A DNA stretch of 64,000 nt from Myxacorys almedinensis A (GTDB lineage: Bacteria > Cyanobacteriota > Cyanobacteriia > Leptolyngbyales > Leptolyngbyaceae): positions 62,001 through 126,000 of the forward strand of contig NZ_WVIE01000014.1 in assembly GCF_010091945.1 (NCBI RefSeq). The letters run 5' to 3'. Of the stretch, positions 1 to 6,668 are shown piece by piece. Position 1 is the first letter of the stretch, and each line of letters starts with the position of its first letter. The notes under the pieces are model-generated. The model saw only the letters and a program-made list of their open reading frames with translations, did not search any database and was not told where the DNA came from. Made by a program: the position numbers and the translations under genes.

Positions 1-199
1 CATTAAATCGGATGGCAGAGCTTTCAGCGGTGTTTTGCCAACTCAGAACCCACAGAACTCCCTCACCAACTTTAAAAGACGGCACGTTGAACAGCAGAAA
101 AAGCGCAGGCAGTCCGAAAAAAATAAGCACTAGCGTTAGAAAGGTCAGCAGGCTAGTGCCTAGGAAGGTTTTCACTTGAGATCGTTGCTGTCGCTTCAT
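1..199 (-). CDS. Partial membrane protein, 3' end outside window
   Basis: The open frame begins with ATG at 199 and runs off the left edge, so only about 66 N-terminal residues are visible. They comprise a basic start (MKRQQRS), one long hydrophobic stretch at about residues 12-38 that is probably a membrane anchor or uncleaved signal, and then a more polar segment. It lies downstream of the ABC transporter genes on the same strand, with 120 bp between, so co-transcription is possible but not shown. I do not recognise the family. Confidence 0.5.
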   Translation of the reverse strand, partial: MKRQQRSQVKTFLGTSLLTFLTLVLIFFGLPALFLLFNVPSFKVGEGVLWVLSWQNTAESSAIRFN

Positions 200-319
200 A
201 GCCTTTAGCGATCGCAGTGGGTTCAAATCATCGCCTTAGCTTAATAAGTTTTCTGCTTGTAAACGACCTCCAAAAGTAGCAACGATCTAATCCAGTAGGG
301 TAGGAAGCGTGCCAATTCG

Positions 320-1093
320 CTACGCAGCGATCATTGCCTCTTGCCCATGTCCTCGCATCAGTTCCATCAATTCGTCTCGGTAATCGTGGAACGTTGAATT
401 GCGCTTGATCTGCTGCGATCGCTCCGGTAACTCGATCCTCATTTCTCGGCGCACCGTGCCCGGTCGAGCACCCAATGCATAAATTCGATTGGATAGAAAA
501 ACCGCTTCCTCAACATCGTGAGTAATCATAAACACGGTGAGACCAGTGCGTTCCCACAGTTCCAGCATAAATTGATGCATGGATTCTTTCGTGTGAACGT
601 CTAACGCGCCAAAGGGTTCATCCATGAGCAACACTTTCGGTTCTGACGCTAAAGCCCGTGCGATCGCAACCCGTTGTTTCATGCCGCCCGATAGCTCATT
701 GGGCAACGACTTTGCAAACCTAGAAAGACCCACCACATCTAAATAGGTGCTAGCTTTTTCCCGCCGTTCTTTTTTTGACAAACCTTGCAACTTTAGCCCA
801 AACTCAGCATTTTCCTGCACACTCATCCACGGAAACAGTGTGTAGTGCTGAAATACCATGCCGCGATCGGGTCCTGGCCCATTCACGGTTTGGTTGTCGA
901 TTTTTACTTCTCCGCTCGTCGGCTGATCTAGCCCCGCAATCTGTCGCAGCAGCGTAGACTTGCCCGATCCAGAGGCACCCACCGCACAAATAAATTCGCC
1001 GCGCTGAATGCCCATATTAATATCTTTCAAAACCACAAGATTTCCACTCTTGGTATTGAAATGTTTATGCAAGTTGTTGATTGTTAGAAACAT
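320..1093 (-). CDS. ABC importer ATPase (SsuB/TauB/NrtD type), likely guanidine-related
   Basis: This is the cytoplasmic ATPase of an ABC importer. The Walker A motif GASGSGKST is at residues 39-47, the Q-loop near 82, the signature LSGGMKQR at about 134-141, and Walker B with the D-loop VLLMDEPFGALD at about 154-165. The length of 257 aa is normal for the nitrate/sulfonate/taurine subfamily. It is third in a minus-strand cluster after a lipoprotein binding protein and a permease, 96 bp beyond the permease stop. Homology alone does not tell the substrate. The guanidine-I riboswitch motifs at the head of the cluster point to guanidine rather than nitrate or sulfonate. Confidence 0.93.
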   Translation of the reverse strand: MFLTINNLHKHFNTKSGNLVVLKDINMGIQRGEFICAVGASGSGKSTLLRQIAGLDQPTSGEVKIDNQTVNGPGPDRGMVFQHYTLFPWMSVQENAEFGLKLQGLSKKERREKASTYLDVVGLSRFAKSLPNELSGGMKQRVAIARALASEPKVLLMDEPFGALDVHTKESMHQFMLELWERTGLTVFMITHDVEEAVFLSNRIYALGARPGTVRREMRIELPERSQQIKRNSTFHDYRDELMELMRGHGQEAMIAA

Positions 1094-1189
1094 GAGTTAG
1101 ACCTTAAGGTAGAAGAATGCGAAATAAAAACCGTAGACTAGAAGCGCGCAATCCTAAGCTGTAATTCAACTCGTTTGTAAACAGAATTA

Positions 1190-2029
1190 TTAACGCTTTT
1201 GAGATGCCCAACTACAAGAAAGTCTCAGCAAATATTGAAATGATAAATCGAATGCTAAGCCAATCACTCCGATTACAATTAAGCCAACAAAAATCTCATC
1301 AGTTCTGAGAAAGCGACCTGCAACGCTAATTCGCCGCCCCAACCCCTCGGTTGCCGCAATTAGCTCAGACACAATCACCAACTGCCACGCCGCCGCCAAA
1401 TTAATCCGGCTGGCATCAATGATCCCAGGGAGCACATGGGGAAAAATCACCTGGAGCAAGGTTTGGAGCCGATTTCCGCCCAGGGTATAAGTTGCCTCAA
1501 TCAAATCTTTTGGCACAAATTTAACTGTATCCATCACCATCAGCGAGTTAAAGAAGAAAACTCCAATGAAAATCAGAGTCACCTTCGGTTCTTCGCCAAT
1601 GCCGAGATAAAGAATCAACAATGGAATAAAAGCAGGCGCAGGCATATAGCGGATCAACCCAAACAATGGCTCTAGCAAGGCACGAATGCTAGAAAAACTG
1701 CCCATCAACACCCCAACCGGAATTGAGCAAAACACAGCCACCGCAAAGCCAACCCCAACTCGCCACAGACTCGCTACGGTGTCTTGCAGCAGTTCGCCTG
1801 TGCTCCATAATCTGCCAAATGCAGTGAGCACATTGCCAGGAGAGGGGAGAAACGTGGGATCGATCGTGCCAAACGTGGTGATCAGCCACCACAGCAGCAG
1901 TGGAACTGCGATCGAGGCAACCATCAACCCCGTTTGCAACGGTTTCGGGATATCTTCGGCAAGCCGCCAGAAAACGGTTGAGTTGAGAGATTTACGCGAC
2001 GGGTCGATGGGGTTGGTGCTTTGGCGCAT
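1190..2029 (-). CDS. ABC importer permease (SsuC/TauC type)
   Basis: This is an inner-membrane permease with about six hydrophobic segments and a BPD-transporter EAA loop (EATYTLGGNRLQTLLQVIFP). It pairs with the adjacent ATPase and binding protein. The frame is open back to an ATG at 2101, which would overlap the binding-protein gene by 50 nt and add a proline- and lysine-rich leader. I prefer the ATG at 2029 (MRQST), 22 nt after that gene's stop, giving 279 aa, the usual family length. Neither start has a good Shine-Dalgarno, so translational coupling is likely. The substrate is inferred from the upstream riboswitch only. Confidence 0.88.
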   Translation of the reverse strand: MRQSTNPIDPSRKSLNSTVFWRLAEDIPKPLQTGLMVASIAVPLLLWWLITTFGTIDPTFLPSPGNVLTAFGRLWSTGELLQDTVASLWRVGVGFAVAVFCSIPVGVLMGSFSSIRALLEPLFGLIRYMPAPAFIPLLILYLGIGEEPKVTLIFIGVFFFNSLMVMDTVKFVPKDLIEATYTLGGNRLQTLLQVIFPHVLPGIIDASRINLAAAWQLVIVSELIAATEGLGRRISVAGRFLRTDEIFVGLIVIGVIGLAFDLSFQYLLRLSCSWASQKR

Positions 2030-2051
2030 GGGAAAGAGGGAAGAAACGGCG

Positions 2052-3104
2052 TCAGGCTTTCTTGGCTTTGGCGGCATAGGCTTTGACAAAGCGATCGTCA
2101 AATAGTTTGGTGAGGTCAGGCTTCTGTTTTACCAAACCGACTTCTTGTAGAAAATTTGCCATTTCAGTCGCGGCGTAGGATAGCGAACTCATGGTATTTC
2201 CTGGCTGAAACGCTTGCAGGTTTTCTTCGAGCGTAAAGATCTTGGTGCCCTGGGCATAGCCTTTGTATTCCTCAACGCTGACCCCTGCCCGCTTTGCCAT
2301 GATTTCACTGGCTTGCTCAGCATTTTTCTGAATATAATCCAACGTGGCAAACCAAGAATCGACCATAGCTTGAACGCGATCGGGATGCTCGTTTAAAAAC
2401 TTGCGAGACACTACGAGATGATCGGGAATGGCTCCCGGAAATTCTTTCGAGCTAAATAATTCTTTACTGCCAGGGCGTTTCAGCGCTTGTGTTGTGAATG
2501 GCGCAAACACGGCGACCGCATCGACCTGTCCACCTACAAAGGCAGCGGCCGCTTTGCCAGTTTCTAACGGCACAAATTGAATATCGCTGGGTGACAAGCC
2601 TTCCCGTTCTAGACCCAGCAGCAGCATGAAATGATCGACCGCGCCTTCTTCGGCGGCAATTTTTTTGCCTTTTAGATCTGCGATCGTATTAATACCTTCC
2701 CGAACGATCACCTGATCGTTGCCTGTAGAGTTGTCGTTTACCAGCACAACCACCTGATCGGCTCCGCCTGCGATCGCACTTACCGTATCATTCAACGTCT
2801 GGCTATTTGCCTCAATTTGCTGAGCAGTTAGGGTGTTGATCGATTCTAAATAGCCATCAAACCATTTCAAATCAACTGGGACATTGTTGGCAGAAAAAAT
2901 ATTTTGCTCTTCAGCAACTTTCCAGGGAAACCAACCAGGCCACGCACTATACCCTAACCGAGTCCCTGCTGCCGCGCCACCCGTCCCTGTGCTAGCAGTG
3001 TCGTTGCTAGTTTTGATCATAGAGGCAGGGTTAGCGCAACTGATCGTCAGCGTTAGGCTAGCCAAAAAAAGAGCAACACCAGCAATGAATGATTGTCGTT
3101 TCAT
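2052..3104 (-). CDS. ABC importer substrate-binding lipoprotein (NMT1/SsuA-like)
   Basis: This 350-aa periplasmic binding protein begins with a basic, hydrophobic signal peptide ending in a weak lipobox (LTISC at about residues 19-23), followed by a Ser/Thr/Gly linker typical of lipoproteins. The body from about residue 50 has the NMT1/THI5-like fold signature: LGYSAWPGW, DLKGKKIAAEEG, VGGQVDAVAVFAP. Proteins of this type bind nitrate, taurine, sulfonates, pyrimidine precursors or guanidine. It is the first well-supported gene after the riboswitch at 3400-3530, so its ligand is most simply guanidine or a guanidino compound. That step is inference. Confidence 0.92.
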   Translation of the reverse strand: MKRQSFIAGVALFLASLTLTISCANPASMIKTSNDTASTGTGGAAAGTRLGYSAWPGWFPWKVAEEQNIFSANNVPVDLKWFDGYLESINTLTAQQIEANSQTLNDTVSAIAGGADQVVVLVNDNSTGNDQVIVREGINTIADLKGKKIAAEEGAVDHFMLLLGLEREGLSPSDIQFVPLETGKAAAAFVGGQVDAVAVFAPFTTQALKRPGSKELFSSKEFPGAIPDHLVVSRKFLNEHPDRVQAMVDSWFATLDYIQKNAEQASEIMAKRAGVSVEEYKGYAQGTKIFTLEENLQAFQPGNTMSSLSYAATEMANFLQEVGLVKQKPDLTKLFDDRFVKAYAAKAKKA

Positions 3105-3125
3105 AACTTGCTTTTACCAAAAACT

Positions 3126-3374
3126 TCACAATAGACGGTGCGCTGTTGCTAAAGGCGTGAGATCAAAGGTCTTTCGTCGATGTACCAGAGAAAGCGCAAC
3201 TGAAACTGTTACACCCGATACAGACGATCCCCAACGCCGCCCGACAGTAGATGCCCGTTCTGCCCAGTGCCATGAGCCATCTAAAATCGTGCTAATCATT
3301 TCTTCAATAAACCCGTCTCCAGACTCACCAACAGCGTCTAACAACAAAAGCCGGAAGCCACAACAGCCCCCCAT
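3126..3374 (-). CDS. Small ORF between riboswitch and binding protein, unknown
   Basis: An 82-codon frame starts with ATG 26 nt after the riboswitch core and stops 21 nt before the binding-protein gene, filling the whole leader. The product would have two cysteines at positions 4-5, an acidic helix-like centre (DGFIEEMISTILDGSWHWAE) and a basic C-terminus. I do not recognise it. A small hairpin (TGACC, loop CTTA, GGTCA) overlaps the start codon, which is preceded by only a weak AGG. It may be a real small protein, a translated leader or a chance frame. Confidence 0.3.
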   Translation of the reverse strand: MGGCCGFRLLLLDAVGESGDGFIEEMISTILDGSWHWAERASTVGRRWGSSVSGVTVSVALSLVHRRKTFDLTPLATAHRLL

Positions 3375-3399
3375 GACCTAAGGGTCAGTAGGTGAATGC

Positions 3400-3530
3400 T
3401 TCTCCCGGGCTTTTATCCCGCCGTGTAGCAGTAAGTCAGTTTGGTTGAAAAACTTTCTAACTCGCTTGCCTCTCTCGGACCAGTCGCTTAAGCGTTGCTA
3501 ACTCAAACCGGAACCCTAGAGGCTGACTCG
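3400..3530 (-). ncRNA. Guanidine-I (ykkC) riboswitch
   Basis: On the minus strand the conserved ykkC blocks occur in order with normal spacing: CTAGGGTTCCGG at about 3518-3507, CTGGTCCGAGAG at about 3483-3472, and GGGATAAAAGCCCGGGAGA at 3419-3401 preceded by ACACGGC. These match the guanidine-I aptamer consensus. The family senses guanidinium and normally switches on guanidine exporters, carboxylases, hydrolases or ABC importers. I see no intrinsic terminator with a U-tract between aptamer and gene. The only small hairpin overlaps the start of the 82-codon ORF, so control may be at translation. The ppGpp and PRPP variants of ykkC are not formally excluded. Confidence 0.93.
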
Positions 3531-3548
3531 ATATTTATTGTTTTATGC

Positions 3549-3590
3549 ACCATACGACTGAACAGGAACAAAAAATGTATTGAAATTATC
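3549..3590 (-). promoter_or_regulatory. Candidate NtcA-like promoter of the riboswitch operon
   Basis: On the minus strand GAT-N8-TAC (3590-3577) is followed by exactly 22 nt and then TATGGT (3554-3549). Cyanobacterial NtcA-activated promoters have GTA-N8-TAC, 22-23 nt and TANNNT. The right half-site, the spacing and the -10 fit; two of three bases of the left half do not. A start about 7 nt after the -10 would place the 5' end just before the aptamer. This is suggestive only. Confidence 0.35.
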
Positions 3591-3765
3591 CGTTTTTCTA
3601 TTTTTCTCAAACTATCCCTTAAACCTACAACGTTGCTCAACCGGCACATAGAGTTTAAGCCAGACGTGCGCTACTGTGTGATCAGCTTTGCTAAGCTTCC
3701 CTACAGCGAGCGTCCCGACATTTCATCGGTTTGTGAGTGGTTTACCGTCTGATTTTGTGTCACTA

Positions 3766-3782
3766 TTGTGTGCTGTATACAG
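3766..3782. promoter_or_regulatory. Putative GntR operator upstream of hpxO
   Basis: The sequence TTGTGTGCTGTATACAG contains the perfect palindrome CTGTATACAG and matches 13 of 17 positions of the site at 10921-10937. It ends 78 bp before the hpxO start. The nearby GntR/FCD gene is the natural candidate to bind it. Confidence 0.5.
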
Positions 3783-3808
3783 TCGTAAAAGCTTAGGCTC
3801 AAGGCTTT

Positions 3809-3838
3809 GCATTGTTTGAAGCTGCATTGTTTGAAGCT
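3809..3838. repeat. 15-bp perfect tandem duplication in hpxO leader
   Basis: GCATTGTTTGAAGCT is present twice, head to tail, immediately upstream of the hpxO start codon at 3861. It lies in the probable 5' untranslated region and separates the putative operator from the gene. Confidence 0.9.
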
Positions 3839-3860
3839 AGAGAGGCAAATCAAATCTATC

Positions 3861-5024
3861 ATGCACAATTTAAACGCGATCGTAGTCGGCGCAGGCATGG
3901 GTGGCTTAACGGCTGGAATTGCCTTGCAGCAGGCGGGATACACCGTTGAACTGTACGATCGAGTGAAACAACTTCGCCCCGCCGGAGCCGCGATTTCTCT
4001 GTGGTCAAACGGAGTCAAAGTGCTAAACCGCTTGGGGCTCGGCAAAGCAGTTGCAGACATTGGCGGACAGATGGATCGGATGGCATACTACAGTTCTACC
4101 GGGGAGACGCTGACCGAATTTAGCTTGCAGCCGCTCATTCAGGATGTTGGGCAGCGCCCCTACCCGATGGCTCGCACCGATCTCCAAGCGTTGCTGCTCA
4201 ACCGGTTTGGAGCCGAGCATCTTCGCCTCGACTCAACCTGCGTTGGCATCGAGCAAGATGAACACAGCGTGACGGCAATCTTTGAAGACGGGCACAGAGC
4301 GACAGGCGATGTGTTGATTGCTGCCGATGGGACGCGATCGCGCCTACGAAGCGAGGTCTTGGGCGCACCGATCGAGCGAAACTACGTTGGATATGTTAAC
4401 TGGAATGGCTTAGTAGATGCCCGTGAAGACCTGGCTCCTAAAGATAGCTGGGTGACTTATGTTGGCGATCACAAGCGCGCATCAATCATGCCCATTGGCG
4501 GCGATCGCTTCTACTTTTTCTTCGACGTTCCGCTGCCGAAAGGCACTGCCAGCCAACCTGACCTCTACCGGGAAGAGCTATCCCAGTTTTTTAAGGGATG
4601 GGCATCGCCGGTGCAACTGCTCATTCAGCGGCTTGATCCGCAAACCACAAACCGGATCGAGATTCATGATATTGACCCGTTACCCAGGCTAATACGGGGG
4701 CGGGTTGCCCTAATCGGAGATGCTGCCCATGGAACGGCTCCAGATTTAGGGCAGGGCGGCTGTCAAGCCATGGAAGATGCGCTGGTGCTGACCAACTATT
4801 TGCAAACGACGAACATCAGCGTTGAAGATGCACTGAGCCGGTATCAAACGGCTCGCCTCGATCGCGTGGCTGACATCATTAAGCGAGCGCGGAAACGATC
4901 GGACGTGACCCATGGCAAAAACCCTGAAACCACAAAACAGTGGTATGCCAACCTCAAACACGAAGATGGCAGGGATATTATGAGCGCGATCGCACACACC
5001 ATTTTATCAGGACCGTTGAACTAG
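3861..5024 (+). CDS. hpxO: FAD-dependent urate hydroxylase
   Basis: The enzyme converts urate to 5-hydroxyisourate using NADH, FAD and oxygen. The N-terminal FAD-binding motif is VVGAGMGGLTAG at about residues 7-18, the class A flavoprotein monooxygenase GD motif is ALIGDAAHG at about 286-294, and it carries blocks I recognise from Klebsiella HpxO (YVNWNGLV, YFFFDVPLP, LDPQTTNRIEIHDI, TILSGPL at the end). The ATG at 3861 puts the FAD motif at the usual distance; an earlier in-frame ATG at 3807 lies in the tandem repeat and is rejected. The gene is 19 bp upstream of the next pathway enzyme, uraH. Confidence 0.95.
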   Translation: MHNLNAIVVGAGMGGLTAGIALQQAGYTVELYDRVKQLRPAGAAISLWSNGVKVLNRLGLGKAVADIGGQMDRMAYYSSTGETLTEFSLQPLIQDVGQRPYPMARTDLQALLLNRFGAEHLRLDSTCVGIEQDEHSVTAIFEDGHRATGDVLIAADGTRSRLRSEVLGAPIERNYVGYVNWNGLVDAREDLAPKDSWVTYVGDHKRASIMPIGGDRFYFFFDVPLPKGTASQPDLYREELSQFFKGWASPVQLLIQRLDPQTTNRIEIHDIDPLPRLIRGRVALIGDAAHGTAPDLGQGGCQAMEDALVLTNYLQTTNISVEDALSRYQTARLDRVADIIKRARKRSDVTHGKNPETTKQWYANLKHEDGRDIMSAIAHTILSGPLN

Positions 5025-5043
5025 TTGACCTAAAGGAGCCAGC

Positions 5044-5400
5044 ATGGGAACGCTTACCACTCACGTTTTAGACACGGCGAAGGGATGCCCTGCCGCCAAC
5101 ATGCAGATAGAACTGTGGGCGATCGATGGGAAAACTCATCAGAAAATGCTGCTGAAAACGCTCACTACAAATGGTGATGGACGCACCGATCAGCCTCTGT
5201 TGAGTGATGGTGACCTGAAGATGGGCATCTACGAACTGGTCTTTGGCGTGGGCGATTATTTTGCCCAAAGCAGCGATGCTCAAACGATGCCATTTCTCAA
5301 TCGGGTTCCGATTCAGTTTGGCATTGGCGATCGCAACGCCCACTACCATGTCCCACTGCTCACCTCGCCTTGGGCATACAGCACCTACCGAGGTAGCTAA
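5044..5400 (+). CDS. uraH: 5-hydroxyisourate hydrolase (transthyretin-like)
   Basis: The product (118 aa, usual size) hydrolyses 5-hydroxyisourate, the product of HpxO, to OHCU. It has the N-terminal THVLDTAKGCPA motif with its active-site histidine, a central Arg-containing segment, and the diagnostic C-terminal tetrapeptide YRGS preceded by YHVPLLTSPWAYST. A strong Shine-Dalgarno (AAAGGAG) sits 7 nt before the ATG. It forms an operon with hpxO. The third enzyme, OHCU decarboxylase, is not in this window. Confidence 0.96.
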   Translation: MGTLTTHVLDTAKGCPAANMQIELWAIDGKTHQKMLLKTLTTNGDGRTDQPLLSDGDLKMGIYELVFGVGDYFAQSSDAQTMPFLNRVPIQFGIGDRNAHYHVPLLTSPWAYSTYRGS

Positions 5401-5420
5401 AGCATTTTCGCGATCGCACT

Positions 5421-6128
5421 TTAAGAATGCGCCGCAGAGATTTGCTGCTGGAGTTGTTCGAGTTCGCGTACAACTCGCGCTTGGCTGGCAATCAGATGCG
5501 CTTTGGTCATGGCAACTGCTTTCTGGGCATCCCGACCCGCGATCGCATCATACACCTGACGATGCTCTAACCGAATTTCTAACACCGCCGGATTGTTGTG
5601 CATAGTTTGGATGCGGAGCAGCATCATTTTATCGAAGAGTTGATCAAGCAGCGACACCAGCCACTCGTTTCTAGAGGCTTGGGCGATCGCCCGGTGAAAC
5701 TGATAGTCTACATCGAGCAACTGAGCGTTGGTTAATTTGGTCGGCTTGGCACTCAGCAGTTTTTCTGCTTTTTGAATCAGGGCGCTGATCTGTTTTAGCT
5801 GATCGTCGGTTGCATAGCGACACGCTTCACTCACCGAGACTTGCTCCAGCGCAATTCGGCATTCATAAAGCTGCATCGCATCTGTGCTCGTAAACAAGGC
5901 TACTCGCATGACACCGTGGGCATCGATCACAGCAAGATTTGATTGCTGTAACTGCCTCAGCGCTTCTCGAATCGGTGTACGGCTAACCTGCAACATCTGA
6001 GCAAGCTGTGTTTCCACAAGCCGTTGCCCAGGAAACAAGGTGCCCGACAAAATCGAGGTGCGGAGGGCTTGGTAAGCCTGTTCTTGGAGAGACTGCGATC
6101 GCTGCAAAGACTGCGGGGTTAACGTCAA
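5421..6128 (-). CDS. GntR/FCD-family transcriptional regulator
   Basis: A winged-helix GntR domain (about residues 10-75; GQRLVETQLAQMLQVSRTPI is the recognition region) is followed by an FCD ligand-binding domain (about 85-215) with the metal-ligand pattern D-x3-H (DVDYQFH) and a later H of LEHRQV. The 235-aa length is typical. The gene converges with uraH, 20 bp from its stop, and lies between purine-catabolic genes, so a purine-derived effector is plausible. A half-operator sits about 120 bp upstream of its start, consistent with autoregulation. Confidence 0.93.
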   Translation of the reverse strand: MTLTPQSLQRSQSLQEQAYQALRTSILSGTLFPGQRLVETQLAQMLQVSRTPIREALRQLQQSNLAVIDAHGVMRVALFTSTDAMQLYECRIALEQVSVSEACRYATDDQLKQISALIQKAEKLLSAKPTKLTNAQLLDVDYQFHRAIAQASRNEWLVSLLDQLFDKMMLLRIQTMHNNPAVLEIRLEHRQVYDAIAGRDAQKAVAMTKAHLIASQARVVRELEQLQQQISAAHS

Positions 6129-6212
6129 GCCGATTTGTCCTCTAACTAAAGTCTAAATTGGAGTCTAAAGGTGGGTTTAAGGTCGCCAAACAGATCAATC
6201 TATAGAGATGAT

Positions 6213-6228
6213 TGTGATGGACATTACA
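6213..6228. promoter_or_regulatory. CRP-like site upstream of gntR
   Basis: TGTGATGGACATTACA matches the CRP/SyCRP1 consensus TGTGA-N6-TCACA with one mismatch. It is 85 bp upstream of the GntR start and 19 bp from the GntR-type half-site. One near-match in a spacer can occur by chance. Confidence 0.3.
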
Positions 6229-6241
6229 ATTTTGATTTAAC

Positions 6242-6258
6242 TTTTGCTGTATACAAAA
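6242..6258. promoter_or_regulatory. Putative GntR operator upstream of gntR and the porin
   Basis: TTTTG-CTGTATA-CAAAA is an inverted repeat that contains CTGTATACAA (6247-6256), shared with the sites upstream of hpxO and the permease. Only the right half matches those sites well. It lies in the 540-bp spacer between divergent gntR and the porin gene. Confidence 0.45.
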
Positions 6259-6668
6259 TACGTGTCTAAATTATATTGTGCCTTGCCCGTTAGCGATTAT
6301 GAACTTATATCTGTCAATCTGTCAGCCATTTCTTCGACCGTTTCTCCAACACATGTGGAGATCATAACAACTGCCAATTTACATTATCGATTGTTGTGGA
6401 TTTGCTCTAGAAAACGACTCGCCCTGCATCGCTCTAAAACAACCTATCACTCTCAAACTCCTGGTGCTAAAGATACAGATGTCTAGCGAAGTGAAGATTA
6501 ATAGGTGGCACATTGAAGACAGAACGCAGGCTAACAAAATTTAAAGGCATTCAGCTAGAGGGTTTCAAGTAGGTTCTTTTTGCCCAAATTCATTGGGGTA
6601 AAGCTGGCATACCTACGGCTAAACCAAACCCTTTCTTGTCATCGTCTCAAAACAAAAGTGTGAGGATC

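Noticed and set aside
215-245. GGTTCAAATC resembling a tRNA T-loop
   Set aside because: The flanking bases do not pair to form the T stem or an acceptor stem, and no anticodon arm fits upstream.
3807-3860. Upstream ATG extension of hpxO
   Set aside because: It lies inside a tandem duplication and precedes the conserved FAD motif by an extra 18 residues not typical of the family.
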